Origin: Candidatus Poribacteria bacterium | Lineage (GTDB): Bacteria > Poribacteria > WGA-4E > WGA-3G | Reading direction: 5' to 3' | Assembly (NCBI GenBank): GCA_022821965.1 | Contig: JAJECN010000040.1 | Coordinates: 62,001 to 126,000, forward strand | DNA length: 64,000 bases | Shown: in pieces, positions 41,818 through 52,013 of the stretch | Layout: each line of letters opens with the position of its first letter | Numbering within the stretch: position 1 is the stretch's first letter | The notes under the pieces: generated by a model | Databases searched by the model: none | The model's input: the letters and a program-made list of their open reading frames with translations, nothing else | What the model was told of the DNA's origin: nothing | Translations under genes and position numbers: made by a program

Positions 41818-44259
41818 ATGATTTCACCTAACTACACCTCACAACGCATTTGCCTGATTTTGGTGTTAGTGTTTGTTGCTTTCACCGCCAACCCAGGTAA
41901 AGAAACAACCTCCGGCTTTTCGCAAGAGGGGATTCCATTCTTAAAACAGCACTGCTTCGGTTGTCATGCTGGTGATGAACCTGCTGCTGAACTTGCCCTC
42001 GATTCATTTACAGATAACCTCTCGCTGATTGAGAATCGTGATATCTGGGAACAGGTCTTGGACATGCTAACGACAGGTCAAATGCCACCACCAGACAGCG
42101 ATCAACCCTCGATGGAAGCGTCGGAGTTGTTTGTTCAGTATATTGAGGGCATCTTTGAACACGCAGATCGTACAGCTAAACCGGATCCAGGTCGAGTAAC
42201 GGTGCGCAGACTCAATAGAGTTGAATACAAAAATACTGTCCGAGACCTGCTCGGTGCTGATTTCGATCCTACCGAAAATTTTCCAGCAGATGACGTAGGA
42301 CACGGATTTGACAACATCGGTGATGTATTGACGATGTCACCGCTCCTGATGGAACGCTACCTTCAAGCAGCAGAAGCAATCGCCACACGCGTGATTTTCG
42401 CAGAACCACCACCACCATCAAAACGCTACCAGAGAGGCAGCCGTCTCAATCCACACCACGAAGATGTTCCTGACGAACGCTTCCGTATACTCGACCCAAC
42501 GGCTACAGAGGCGTGGAAATCCGGTCCTTTTACGACGGGCGCAACATATTTTAGAATGTTCCCCGATGAAGAAATCCTCTACAAATCAACACTCTATGCC
42601 GAGACTGAAAGTGAGACACCCGTTGAAATCGCCTTATACATTCAAGGTGAGGAACTTGAGGAAGTCTCTTCATCAGATGAATTAGCACGTTTAGTTGGCG
42701 TTGACCCTACGTTAGACAACACGATTAAGATTTTAAAGACTTTTGAGATTACTGCCCGCGACTCGGAAAAGACACAGACGATTGAGGTACTTGTTACCGG
42801 AATCCCACACATTCAACATGCTGGAATTGCGATGGTTAAGCCTGCTGACGGTGTACTGAACGCCAAACTCCAGATCCGGACACTCTGGGCGGAAGGTCCA
42901 TTGGATACCCGACCCGACACCCAACTCGAAATTTTGGCATGTACACCGGATATCCCGCAAGCGGAACAGACACGTGAAGTTTTGACCCGTCTGCTCCGCG
43001 GTGGATATCGCCGTTCACCGACCGAAAACGAAGTCGAACAACTCACGCAGTTTGTAGAATCACTCCAAGCCGATGGCGCGAAATGGGAAGCCGGTATTCA
43101 GGCAGCGATTAAAGTTATTCTCTGTTCACCCAAGTTCCTGTTCCGCTTGGAGTTAGACGACCGTCCACAAAGTCCAGATCCATACCCGATTGACGAATTT
43201 CAACTCGCATCGCGACTCTCCTATTTCTTGTGGAGCAGTATGCCAGACAATGTGCTTTTTGAACTCGCAGCGAAAAATCAACTGACTGACAATCTTGAGG
43301 CACAAGTTAAACGGATGTTGGCAGACCCAAAAGCGACGGAATTGGCGCGCGACTTTGGTTCTCAATGGTTACAAATACAACGCCTCGCAACAGTTACTCC
43401 TGATCGTGAACGATTCCCGACCTTCGGTCGTAGATTGCGAGCCGCGATGTTAAAAGAAACAGAATTCTTTCTCGAATCAATCTTTCGCGAGGATCAAAGC
43501 ATCCTGACCCTACTTGACGCAGATTACACCTTCCTAAACCAAGAATTGGCAAACCATTACGGGATTACCGATACACAAGGAAACTGGATAGGGCAGAAGA
43601 AAACTGTACCCGGCGGTGAAGAGATTAAAGGCTATGATAAGTTTCGGCGTGTTACGCTACAAGGTGCCTCACGCGGTGGTATACTTACCCACGCCAGCGT
43701 TTTGACAGTGACCTCTAACCCGACCCGTACTTCGCCCGTCAACAGGGGACGTTGGGTTTTAGAACAGATCCTCGGTTCACCACCGCCGCCACCCCCACCG
43801 GATGTTCCAGAACTGGAAGAAGATCATGAAGCTATCACAGGAACTACCTTGCGAGAACGCCTTGAGCAGCACCGAGAGGATCCGGCGTGTGCCAACTGCC
43901 ACGCCAAAATGGACCCGATCGGGTTTGCTCTCGAAAACTATAATGCAATTGGGGCGTATCGGACTAAAGACGGCGAATTGGAGATTGATGCAACAGCGGA
44001 ATTGCCAGATGGAACGTCTTTCGACGGCATAGCAGACCTGAAACAGATTCTGAAAGACAAAAAACAACAGTTTGTCCGATGCTTGACGGAAAAGATGCTG
44101 ACTTACGCCTTAGGCAGAGGATTGGAATACTATGATCGACCGACCGTTGACAAAATTGTTACACAACTTGAATCTGAAGGCTATAGAAGTTCCGTCCTGA
44201 TTACAGAAATCGTCAAAAGCGATCCGTTCCGCCTGCGACGTGGTACTAAGGATAATTGA
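41818..44259 (+). CDS. Planctomycete-type cytochrome c protein (DUF1587/1592/1588/1585)
   Basis: An 813-residue exported protein. A signal peptide (about 1-25) is followed by a haem-binding CFGCH (46-50) in a planctomycete cytochrome c domain, then DUF1587 ('[18 protein letters not shown]'), DUF1592 ('[18 protein letters not shown]'), DUF1588 ('[19 protein letters not shown]'), a second CANCH haem motif (about 691-695) and DUF1585 ('[19 protein letters not shown]'). This architecture is common in Planctomycetes and Poribacteria and is usually paired with a DUF1552 protein; here the DUF1552 gene lies 6 kb downstream. The biochemical role is unknown, probably periplasmic electron transfer linked to oxidation of an organic compound. 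Confidence 0.92.
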   Translation: MISPNYTSQRICLILVLVFVAFTANPGKETTSGFSQEGIPFLKQHCFGCHAGDEPAAELALDSFTDNLSLIENRDIWEQVLDMLTTGQMPPPDSDQPSMEASELFVQYIEGIFEHADRTAKPDPGRVTVRRLNRVEYKNTVRDLLGADFDPTENFPADDVGHGFDNIGDVLTMSPLLMERYLQAAEAIATRVIFAEPPPPSKRYQRGSRLNPHHEDVPDERFRILDPTATEAWKSGPFTTGATYFRMFPDEEILYKSTLYAETESETPVEIALYIQGEELEEVSSSDELARLVGVDPTLDNTIKILKTFEITARDSEKTQTIEVLVTGIPHIQHAGIAMVKPADGVLNAKLQIRTLWAEGPLDTRPDTQLEILACTPDIPQAEQTREVLTRLLRGGYRRSPTENEVEQLTQFVESLQADGAKWEAGIQAAIKVILCSPKFLFRLELDDRPQSPDPYPIDEFQLASRLSYFLWSSMPDNVLFELAAKNQLTDNLEAQVKRMLADPKATELARDFGSQWLQIQRLATVTPDRERFPTFGRRLRAAMLKETEFFLESIFREDQSILTLLDADYTFLNQELANHYGITDTQGNWIGQKKTVPGGEEIKGYDKFRRVTLQGASRGGILTHASVLTVTSNPTRTSPVNRGRWVLEQILGSPPPPPPPDVPELEEDHEAITGTTLRERLEQHREDPACANCHAKMDPIGFALENYNAIGAYRTKDGELEIDATAELPDGTSFDGIADLKQILKDKKQQFVRCLTEKMLTYALGRGLEYYDRPTVDKIVTQLESEGYRSSVLITEIVKSDPFRLRRGTKDN

Positions 44260-44261
44260 TA

Positions 44262-45317
44262 ATGCGAATTTTCAGTCATTTCATTCTTCTTGCTATCATA
44301 ACTCTACAACCCAGTTGCTATATATCTGGTTATAACACACTAAACAAAAATTCTACTTCACAGCAGGAGAAAAAATACGCTTCTCACTTAGCATTGGAGG
44401 AAAATTATTCTGTTTACTTAGACGCTACATGGACGACAAAAGACGCTGCTGCGCTTTTAAAAGTCTTTGAATCCATATCCGTAAATCTGAATCTGGACTT
44501 TTCTACCTGGAAGATAAGTAACGATGACTTAGAAAATGGTATTAAAATTGAATCGAAAGATAAGTTAAAATTCGTTACTATTAGTAGAAACATCTTTCCA
44601 GTTGAAGGATCCCAAGAGGTTTTCTCACCGGACAAGCACCTATATTACGCTGTCGTTCAATTCATAACAGAGAATGGAACAAACAGACCGATAATAGAAT
44701 TTATATTGCTAAAAAGGTATGGTATACATGTCCCCTCTCAAACTTCATTAATTGATATAAAGACAAGGAAAAAATCAAAAGGTTATTCGGATTTCGACAA
44801 TGATGACTTGATGCTTATTATATCAGTCCTTGAAGAATTCCCGCGCGCATTACATAAAACACCTCAACTAAAGTATATAGTTCGCAGAATCGATACTGAA
44901 AACAGAGGAATCAGTTCAGCACGGCCAGGTCGCGGTTCCATTGAGTTTGCTGAATCTATTTTTCTTCGCGGCCCCTATGCTCATCATGATACGCGTAAAA
45001 TAATTGCCCACGAAAAGGCACATTTTTTATGGGCTTTTGTTTTTAATAACCAACTTAAAGCGGATTGGGTGAAACTTGGAGGTTGGTATCAAGATTCGAC
45101 CAGTGAATCAGGATGGTCAACAACTAAAGAGCGGTCAGCGTTTGTAACAGATTACGCTTATACAGAAAATCCAAATGAGGATATGGCGGAAAGTATCGGA
45201 TTCTATTTTGTATATCCCGATAGACTCCGTTCCTGTTGCCCTGAAAAATACGAATTTATTCATAATCGGATTATGCTTCTATATGGCAAACGTTGGGGCA
45301 CGCCTAATCCTATGTAA
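44262..45317 (+). CDS. Putative lipoprotein zinc metallopeptidase
   Basis: About 351 residues from the ATG at 44262; the frame also allows a TTG at 44256 that overlaps the previous stop. A lipobox-like signal 'LLAIITLQPSC' (Cys19) suggests a lipoprotein. The C-terminal half has 'KIIAHEKAHFLWAFVF', a HExxH zinc motif, and 'NPNEDMAESIGFYF', whose Glu is a good third ligand. This layout recalls the lethal-factor-like (ATLF) family of metallopeptidases, but similarity is limited to the active site. The N-terminal half is not recognised. The gene is AT-richer than its neighbours, which may indicate transfer. Confidence 0.6.
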   Translation: MRIFSHFILLAIITLQPSCYISGYNTLNKNSTSQQEKKYASHLALEENYSVYLDATWTTKDAAALLKVFESISVNLNLDFSTWKISNDDLENGIKIESKDKLKFVTISRNIFPVEGSQEVFSPDKHLYYAVVQFITENGTNRPIIEFILLKRYGIHVPSQTSLIDIKTRKKSKGYSDFDNDDLMLIISVLEEFPRALHKTPQLKYIVRRIDTENRGISSARPGRGSIEFAESIFLRGPYAHHDTRKIIAHEKAHFLWAFVFNNQLKADWVKLGGWYQDSTSESGWSTTKERSAFVTDYAYTENPNEDMAESIGFYFVYPDRLRSCCPEKYEFIHNRIMLLYGKRWGTPNPM

Positions 45318-45355
45318 ATTAACGTCAGATCGGCTCAAAACAGGAAACCATCATA

Positions 45356-46945
45356 ATGAAAAAACAATACGTTTTGATTTTTTTTACGGTCCTTCTCGGA
45401 TTGCATCTGTCTTCATTAGACATATTAGGGCAGAGATGTAGTCAATTAAGCTTGCCGGAACATGCTATAACGAGGTTATGTAAACCTGATGGAGGTGTTC
45501 CGGTAGATTTAGATTATTCGTCAGATGGTAAGACGTTAGCAAGCGTGCTTTATCGGCCCAGTCAAGTAGTTCTGTGGAATGTTGAAAATAAGACGGTAAA
45601 ACTAACTATTAATGACGTTAATGGACGATACGTTAGATATTCACCAGATGGTGAGACATTTGTATGTGGCGATGTTGTATACGACGCAACCACAGGACAA
45701 CCCAAATTGTTACTTCTTGATGGCGACGGATATAGAGATTATGTAATTTATTCACCAGACGGTGAAACTTTGGCGGGTGCAGGTCCAAAAGGAATTCGTT
45801 TTTGGAAATCAACCACAGATGCGTTGCCTGCAAGTGAAAACCCTATAAATGTCCTGCCTACAGATCCATCGGTTGTAGATACGCCTGAAGCAAGTCCTAC
45901 ATTGATCCCTATTGCTACCTCATCTACAACAGTCCCTGGGATTCAAGGATTAAGTTATTCTCCAGATGGGAGAGAATTAGCGATAGCCTGTGAACTCGGT
46001 ATTTGGATATACAACGTAGAATTAAATACTGAAAAAACGTTACTCAAAGGTGGAGCTCATTGTATTGGATTTTCCCCAGATGGTAGTATATTAGCAAGCG
46101 GTGCCCGCGAGATCCGGTTATGGGATGCCGTAACAAAGAGGCATAGATTTACAAGTTCTAAACCAAAAATTTACAGTGAATACTTAGGGCAGGTACTTGC
46201 TCTTGCATTTTCCCCAGATGGTAAAGTATTTGTAAGTGCCGATAACGGAAGCGATCAAATCCATTTTTGGGATACAAAGACTGGCACATATAAATGGACA
46301 TTATCAGATTACAAGGATGATCCGATCTCTATAGCATTTTCCCCAGGTGGAAAGATGCTCGCGAGTGGTCATTATTATGATAAAACCATAATATTATGGG
46401 ACTTAACATCTTACCCCACTGTTAGTATTTCACCAGATTTGGTTACGTCTTTAACAGCCGGTGAAGAATTGACATTCGATATAAAAATTACAAAAGGTAA
46501 AGAAGTATCAGGCTATCAGGCAACAATAGAATTTGATCCTGATGCCCTTGCGTACCAAGAAACTGAATACGGGAATTATCTATCTGAGGAGGTACCCACT
46601 CAACCTATTGCGAATCAACATTCAGGAACAGTTCAACTCGCGGCACTTTCTTTACCTGGCATTGGTAGTAACGGTGATGGAACCCTCGCAACTCTCAAAT
46701 TTAAAGTAAACGCACTTGGAAGTTCAAAACTGACTTTACGAGATGTTATCTTATCTGACAATGAAGGAAATAAATCTTATGCATGGATTGAAGGGGCAGA
46801 AATACTAAAAAGCGTTGTTACAGAGGATGGCGAAAGTATCACTTGTGCAACCGCTAATATCAAAGATGTGAATAAGGATTGCATTATCAATATCCAAGAT
46901 TTTGAAGTGCCACCGTTTATTCAGACCACAATTTCGCAAATTTAA
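45356..46945 (+). pseudogene. 5' part of a WD40-cohesin-dockerin protein interrupted by an IS
   Basis: The frame encodes a signal peptide, about seven WD40-type repeats (about 45-360, for example 'LAFSPDGKVFVSADNGSDQI'), a cohesin-like beta sandwich (about 370-490, 'TVSISPDLVTSLTAGEELTF') and the first half of a dockerin calcium repeat ('DVNKDCIINIQDF'). After codon 516 (46901-46903) it runs into the IS and ends 13 residues later. The dockerin remainder and C-terminal domain continue at 48130. Removing the IS and one TTT restores a single frame of 709 codons. The truncated product may still be exported but lacks its C-terminal sorting-like domain. Confidence 0.88.
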
Positions 46946-47790
46946 TCCAAGTTTTGTTTCTGAAATTCCATAGGCGTCAAATAGTCTAACGCCGAGTGAG
47001 GGCGTTTTTGGTGATACACATGTTCGATAAAATGTCCAATACGATTTCTCGCTTCATGGATGTTTTCATAGTCGTTGAGGTGAACTTCTTCCTCTTTGAG
47101 GGTGCGGATAAGTCTTTCAGCATATCCGTTCTCCCAAGGACACCCGCGACGTGCCACCGAAATCTCAATCCCATGATGCCTGAGCATCGAAACATAGGCA
47201 TCTGAAAGATATTGAACGCCTTGATCCGAATGATGGATCTCCGGGACACTTTGACGTAAGGCTGCCTCTAAAGGTTTCAAGGTCAGGGGTTGTGTCAAGT
47301 GGCGACTCACCTGCCACCCTCTGATCATACGCGTGAAGACATCCATGAGCAAACAAACATAGACGAAGCATCTTTTCAGGCGGACGTAGGTTATATCACC
47401 GACCCAGACCTGATCGCATCGGGAGACTTCAAGGTCTTTGAGGCGATTGATCCACGGACGCACACTGTCAACGGAAGTCGTGGTTTGACAGACGCGTTTG
47501 ACGGACACCGATAAGTTTGTTGCTTTCATCAATCGGGCAACACGCTTAGACCCAACGCCGTATCCCATACGCACCAGCAGCTTTGTGATACGCCTGTATC
47601 CGTAGGTCGGATACCGCAGTGCCAACTTCTCTATTTCATCCCGCAGGACGACTTCAGAGGGGGCCTGCTTCGGGTGATAATAGAGGTTACTTCGGGTGAA
47701 ACCGAGCACCTCACATATCTGTCGAACCGAATAATCCGTCTGGAGTGCCTCAACTATTTCTCGCTGCTGCGTCAGTTTTGGTCTAACCAA
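46942..47790 (-). CDS. IS3-family transposase, OrfB
   Basis: A 282-residue rve-type DDE integrase. An N-terminal HTH_21-like region ('YPTYGYRRITKLLVRMGYG') is followed by the catalytic core: Asp in 'WVGDITYVR', Asp in 'IHHSDQGVQYLS' and Glu in 'PWENGYAERLIRTLKEEE', with the last two about 35 residues apart. The C-terminus 'YHQKRPHSALDYLTPMEF' is typical. It overlaps orfA by 19 nt. An A8 run (T8 at 47799-47806 on the plus strand) near the end of orfA is a probable -1 frameshift site producing the OrfAB fusion transposase. All catalytic residues are intact, so the element may still be active. Confidence 0.93.
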   Translation of the reverse strand: MVRPKLTQQREIVEALQTDYSVRQICEVLGFTRSNLYYHPKQAPSEVVLRDEIEKLALRYPTYGYRRITKLLVRMGYGVGSKRVARLMKATNLSVSVKRVCQTTTSVDSVRPWINRLKDLEVSRCDQVWVGDITYVRLKRCFVYVCLLMDVFTRMIRGWQVSRHLTQPLTLKPLEAALRQSVPEIHHSDQGVQYLSDAYVSMLRHHGIEISVARRGCPWENGYAERLIRTLKEEEVHLNDYENIHEARNRIGHFIEHVYHQKRPHSALDYLTPMEFQKQNLD

Positions 47791-48068
47791 GTCGCCGCTT
47801 TTTTTTGAATATCTAATGCCACAGTCAACCGTCCGACGAGCTGTTCAAGGTGGGCGATCCGTTCAGCTGCCTCGCTGGACTGCTTCTCTGTGGAGACAAA
47901 CAAAGATCCTACGTTTTCAACGACTTGCTGCTTCCACTTCGAGAGTTGATCTTCACTCAGGTTGTGTCGACGACACAGTTCCGCTTGCGAAGTTTCACCG
48001 CTAAGTGCCTCAAGAACAACCCGGCCTTTAAACTCAGGGGTGAAGTTTCTTCGTTTTCGTTTCGCCAT
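47772..48068 (-). CDS. IS3-family transposase, OrfA
   Basis: A 98-residue protein with the helix-turn-helix start 'MAKRKRRNFTPEFKGRVVLE' and a C-terminal leucine-zipper-like helix ('AAERIAHLEQLVGRLTVALD'), as in IS3/IS911 OrfA. It binds the IS ends. A GGAGGCC ribosome site precedes it. It is joined to orfB by a likely -1 frameshift at the A8 run. Confidence 0.92.
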   Translation of the reverse strand: MAKRKRRNFTPEFKGRVVLEALSGETSQAELCRRHNLSEDQLSKWKQQVVENVGSLFVSTEKQSSEAAERIAHLEQLVGRLTVALDIQKKAATWLDQN

Positions 48069-48129
48069 CGGGGCCTCCTTTCAAGTCGTGGATATTATAC
48101 CACAATCTTGGTTTAGGGAGTGGCCCGAA

Positions 48130-48714
48130 TTTAGGGAGGCAGTACATTTAGTGCATGTTGCCACTAATTTTGGAAGAGGTGGAGAAAATGCAGCGGATGT
48201 TAATAGTGATGGAAGAGTCGATATTATAGACCTTGTATTAGTCGCTGGAGCCTTCGGAGACACAGCGGCCGCGCCAGCAGTCTATGCAAATACACAAACG
48301 ATATTATCTGTTTCTGATGTGCAACAATGGTTGAATGAGGCACATAAAGTTAACTTGGTGGATTCCACGTTCCAACGCGGGACGCTGATGCTTGAACAAC
48401 TTCTAATCGTGCTAACCCCCAAAGACACTGCCCTTTTACCCAACTATCCGAATCCATTCAATCCGGAGACATGGATACCCTATCAATTGAAGAAGTCGGC
48501 AGAGGTTACTGTGTCTATCTATGCTGCAGATGGCACTTTGATTCGTACATTACCATTGGGATATCAACCCGCTGGTATCTATAGAAGTCGAGACCGTGCA
48601 GCGTATTGGGATGGGACAAATGGAATGGGTGAGTCAGTCGCAAGCGGGGTCTACTTTTACACGCTTTCCGCCGGAAGTTTCAATAGCACTCGTAAAATGT
48701 TGGTAATAAAGTAG
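48130..48714 (+). pseudogene. 3' part of the interrupted WD40-cohesin-dockerin gene
   Basis: Continues the host gene after the IS: end of the first dockerin repeat ('FREAVHLVHVATNFGRGG'), the second calcium repeat 'DVNSDGRVDIIDLVLVAGAF', a linker, and a C-terminal FlgD/T9SS-like Ig domain with 'LLPNYPNPFNPETWIPYQL' and '...SGVYFYTLSAG...KMLVIK'. This last domain is a hallmark of secreted Poribacteria proteins. It has no start codon or ribosome site of its own, except an incidental frame entering from the IS. Confidence 0.85.
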
Positions 48715-48888
48715 CGTGCATTCAATATGGGAAATGCGATGAGAAAATACAAGAACTACGAAAAACGGGACCCTACAATTCGACACAATACGATTCTGCA
48801 TGGACTCAGTTTTAAGTTTTCAATAGAGTCACTTGAGAACAGCCCGCAATGAATTGTGTGTGGCTCGTAATTCTTTTTGGAGACGTTC

Positions 48889-49938
48889 ATGAACACATCA
48901 AAACAACTTTCACGTCGAACATTTTTAGCGGGTCTGGGTGTCAGTGCTGCTCTACCTTGGTTAGAAGCGGCCCGGCCTCTAACCGCTTGGGCAGATATCC
49001 CGTCAAAAGAGGGACCGATCACCCGTTACCCTGATCCAGCAGTTGAAGTTATCGACCCACGTTTTGCGAAATATAAAATCGGTAACGCTGTCGTGGAACG
49101 TCTGTGGACAGGCGCGCGTTGGTCCGAGGGTCCCGTCTGGTTCGGCGATGGTGGATTCCTCCTCTGGAGTGATATTCCGAACAACCGTATTCTGAAATGG
49201 CAGGAAGCCACTGGTAAGGTTAGCATCTATCGGAAACCCTCTAACCATACCAACGGTCACACGCGCGATCGGCAAGGTAGACTCATCAGTTGCGAACACG
49301 GCACACGACGCGTGACACGAACCGAATACGACGGCACGATTTCCGTCTTGATTGATAACTTTGAAGGGAAACGGTTCAACGCCCCGAACGATGTGGTTGT
49401 CCATCCAGATGGACATATCTGGTTCACTGATCCGGGATACGGTATCATGTTCAATTATGAAGGGCATAAAGCACCCTTTGAACTGCCGACATCTGTTTAT
49501 CGCCTCAATCCAGAAACCGGTAAGGCAACCGTTGTGACAGAGGAACTCGAAAAACCGAACGGCATCTGCTTTTCGCCTGACTACGATAAACTTTATATCG
49601 CTGATACAGGTACACCGAAAAACATCGTTGCTTTCGATGTCGTAGATGGTGAGCGGCTTAGCAATAAGCAGGTTTTCCACGATATGGCACCCGGTGCCGC
49701 TGACGGTCTTCGGTGCGATACTGATGGTAATGTTTGGACGGGGACAGGCTGGGTTGGTGAAGGCTACGATGGCGTACATATTTTTGACCCAGATGGAACA
49801 CTTATCGGGAAGATTCATCTGCCAGAAATCTGTTCCAACATCTGCTTCGGTGGTGTGAAACGCAACAGACTCTTTATGACAGGGAGCCAATCTCTCTACT
49901 CGGTTTATGTGGAAGCGCAAGGGGCACCGTATTTTTAA
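48889..49938 (+). CDS. Tat-exported SMP-30/gluconolactonase-like protein
   Basis: A 349-residue protein beginning 'MNTSKQLSRRTFLAGLGVSA', a twin-arginine signal nearly identical to that of the DUF1552 protein that follows. The mature part is an SMP-30/gluconolactonase propeller: 'ARWSEGPVWFGDGGFLLWSD' (metal Glu), 'NDVVVHPDGHIWFTDPGYG' (metal Asn/Asp), 'PNGICFSPDYDKLYIADTG' and 'ADGLRCDTDGNVWTG'. It probably hydrolyses a sugar lactone in the periplasm. Start chosen at 48889 with TTTTGGAGAC upstream; a TTG at 48877 is in frame but has no support. Confidence 0.92.
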   Translation: MNTSKQLSRRTFLAGLGVSAALPWLEAARPLTAWADIPSKEGPITRYPDPAVEVIDPRFAKYKIGNAVVERLWTGARWSEGPVWFGDGGFLLWSDIPNNRILKWQEATGKVSIYRKPSNHTNGHTRDRQGRLISCEHGTRRVTRTEYDGTISVLIDNFEGKRFNAPNDVVVHPDGHIWFTDPGYGIMFNYEGHKAPFELPTSVYRLNPETGKATVVTEELEKPNGICFSPDYDKLYIADTGTPKNIVAFDVVDGERLSNKQVFHDMAPGAADGLRCDTDGNVWTGTGWVGEGYDGVHIFDPDGTLIGKIHLPEICSNICFGGVKRNRLFMTGSQSLYSVYVEAQGAPYF

Positions 49939-49953
49939 GCGCGCCATAAACAC

Positions 49954-49982
49954 TTGACAAGTCAAATAAAATAAGGTATAAT
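49954..49982 (+). promoter_or_regulatory. Consensus promoter of the DUF1552 gene
   Basis: TTGACA (49954-49959), 17 bp, TATAAT (49977-49982): perfect consensus. Transcription would start near 49989, leaving a leader of about 95 nt before the ATG at 50085. Confidence 0.85.
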
Positions 49983-50084
49983 TGTGTTATAGGAGTTATG
50001 AAACAAGAATTCATATAGTGACAGCAGAGGATTTTGGCAAGTTTCCTACTGCTTTAACTGTGGGGAGTTGACGAAGGAATAATT

Positions 50085-51428
50085 ATGAACACTCCAAAGC
50101 AACTTTCACGTCGAACATTTCTACGCGGTTTAGGTGTTAGTATCGCTCTGCCGTGGTTGGAAGTGATGGGACCCGTTACATCGTGGGCAGCCACACCCGC
50201 AAATGCAACGCAGGCAGCTCCGAATCGAATGGCATTCCTCTATGTGCCTAACGGAAAGATTATGGAGGATTGGACCCCGAAACAGGTAGGGGCTGACTAC
50301 GAACTCACAGAAATCCTAAAACCGATTGAGAACATAAAGGACAAGACACTGGTACTCAGCGGTCTAACGGCTGATAAGGCACGCGCCAACGGCGATGGGG
50401 GCGGTGATCACGCCCGTGCCATGGCAGCCTTCCTTACAGGCGCACAACCTCGTAAAACCGACGGTGCGGACATTCATGCTGGGATTTCTGTTGACCAAGC
50501 AGCAGTATCGCATATCGGTAAGCAAACCCGACTTCCATCGCTGGAACTCGGAATCGATCCGGGTTACAGATCAGGAAATTGCGACTCTGGCTATAGCTGC
50601 GTCTATTCATCAACGCTGTCGTGGCGATCCGCGACGCAGCCGCTTCCGAAAGAGGTTAATCCCAAACTCGCCTTTGAACGACTGTTTTCCACCATGCCAG
50701 ATGACCAACGGGCAGCGCGTGACCAACAACGAAAAAGTATCCTCGATTTTGTCGTGCAGGACTCAAAAGACCTGATCCGTCAGGTCAGTGGAAACGATGT
50801 CCGAAAACTTGATGAGTACTTCTCCGCCATTCGGGATATTGAATTGCGAATTGACGCAGCCGAAAAGTTTCCGCCGATCGAAAGCCCCGATTATACCGCA
50901 CCGGAGGAGATACCCAAAGATTTCCAAGAACATGTCCGACTCATGACAGACCTAATTGTACTCGCCTTCCAGACAGATGTGACCCGTGTTGTGACTTTCA
51001 CGTTAGCAAATGAAGGGAGTAATAAGACATATCCGGCTGTCAATGTCACCGATGGGCATCACTATCTGTCACATCACGGTGGCGACGAGGCGAAGAAAGC
51101 GAAAATTCGTAAAATCGATATCTTCCATATGCAGCAATTGGCATATTTCTTGGAAAAACTGGACGCAACTGCTGAGGGAGATGGTTCACTCTTAGATCAC
51201 TCAATGATTTTGTATGGCAGTGGAAACGCTGACGGCAACCGACACAGCCACCACGACCTCCCGATTTTACTTGCTGGTTCTGGTTGTGGTACGCTTAAAA
51301 CGGGTCGGCATATCCGTTATCCGAAAGAGACCCCTCTCAATAACCTCTGGCTGTCAATGCTCAACCGCCTGGATGTCAATTTGGCAAAATTAGGCGATAG
51401 CACAGGTAGTTTGCCAGATCTCTCCTAA
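50085..51428 (+). CDS. DUF1552 protein with Tat signal
   Basis: A 447-residue exported protein. The twin-arginine signal 'SRRTFLRGLGVSIALPWLE' (8-26) is followed by the DUF1552 domain ('NRMAFLYVPNGKIMEDWTP', 'ILKPIENIKDKTLVLSGL', 'DHARAMAAFLTGAQPRKT', 'DGHHYLSHHGGDEAKKAKI', 'LLDHSMILYGSGNADGNRHS'). DUF1552 is related to DUF1501/alkaline-phosphatase-like proteins and nearly always accompanies DUF1592-type cytochromes, as here (41818-44259). Its function is undescribed. It has its own consensus promoter and a strong terminator. Confidence 0.93.
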   Translation: MNTPKQLSRRTFLRGLGVSIALPWLEVMGPVTSWAATPANATQAAPNRMAFLYVPNGKIMEDWTPKQVGADYELTEILKPIENIKDKTLVLSGLTADKARANGDGGGDHARAMAAFLTGAQPRKTDGADIHAGISVDQAAVSHIGKQTRLPSLELGIDPGYRSGNCDSGYSCVYSSTLSWRSATQPLPKEVNPKLAFERLFSTMPDDQRAARDQQRKSILDFVVQDSKDLIRQVSGNDVRKLDEYFSAIRDIELRIDAAEKFPPIESPDYTAPEEIPKDFQEHVRLMTDLIVLAFQTDVTRVVTFTLANEGSNKTYPAVNVTDGHHYLSHHGGDEAKKAKIRKIDIFHMQQLAYFLEKLDATAEGDGSLLDHSMILYGSGNADGNRHSHHDLPILLAGSGCGTLKTGRHIRYPKETPLNNLWLSMLNRLDVNLAKLGDSTGSLPDLS

Positions 51429-51467
51429 AACCACAGTTTCCGAAAACCACAGTTTCCGATATTTTAC

Positions 51468-51523
51468 TGGCGAGGTTTCTTTGGGAAAATACCCAAGCAA
51501 AACACCTCGCCATTTTTATTTTT
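51468..51523 (+). terminator. Intrinsic terminator after the DUF1552 gene
   Basis: TGGCGAGGT (51468-51476) and ACCTCGCCA (51504-51512) form a perfect 9-bp stem followed by TTTTTATTTTT. It is 40 bp after the stop. Confidence 0.85.
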
Positions 51524-52013
51524 GTCTCGCCCTCTATCCTTCAGTTATTCAACCCATAGATGTCAATTTAGGGGTTCTCACGGTATTTTATAGGAGCAGC
51601 ATCTGTAGAGCCCCAAAACGCCAAGCAATATCCATAAATTGCCACCTACAGTACAGTTCCAAACCGCATCTAATGTCTGTATAAATTTATCATATTGTGA
51701 AGTTTTATCAAGTTGAATTCCCGCCAAATTTTCACCTCATCACCAACATTTTCCCGACAACCCATCCAACGTAACAAGATCCCACCACTTTCGCTCCACG
51801 TGGAAGTGTGCCATCAGTCATTCAAAATACAAGTCTTAGATTTCCGAAGGTCCAAACGCATAAACCCAATGATAGTCTGGGTTTATAGCAAAATATCATT
51901 ACTTTGGAAAAATTATTTTGATAATGGGTTTCATTATCAAAATAGAAGTTTGTTCGCAAATGAGGTTAAAATGTTATAGGACGCAAAATGTATTTTGATA
52001 AGGTAAAAAGAAA
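51524..52013. other. Convergent intergenic region with two hairpins
   Basis: About 490 bp between converging genes. It holds ATAAACCCA/TGGGTTTAT (51860-51868, 51878-51886) and a perfect 11-bp palindrome TTTTGATAATG/CATTATCAAAA (51916-51926, 51932-51942). Small open frames lack ribosome sites. No gene recognised. Confidence 0.45.

Larger units (their letters stand above)
46904..48129 (-). mobile_element. IS3-family insertion sequence
   Basis: A 1226-bp element with two overlapping transposase frames on the minus strand, flanked by a TTT target duplication (46901-46903 and 48130-48132). The ends share a GCCAC core but the inverted repeats are imperfect. The boundaries are supported because deleting the element plus one TTT rejoins the host gene in frame through a dockerin motif. 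Confidence 0.88.

Noticed and set aside
49003..49965. Minus-strand frame of 320 codons opposite the SMP-30-like gene
   Set aside because: Antisense shadow; the plus strand has signal peptide, family motifs and ribosome site.
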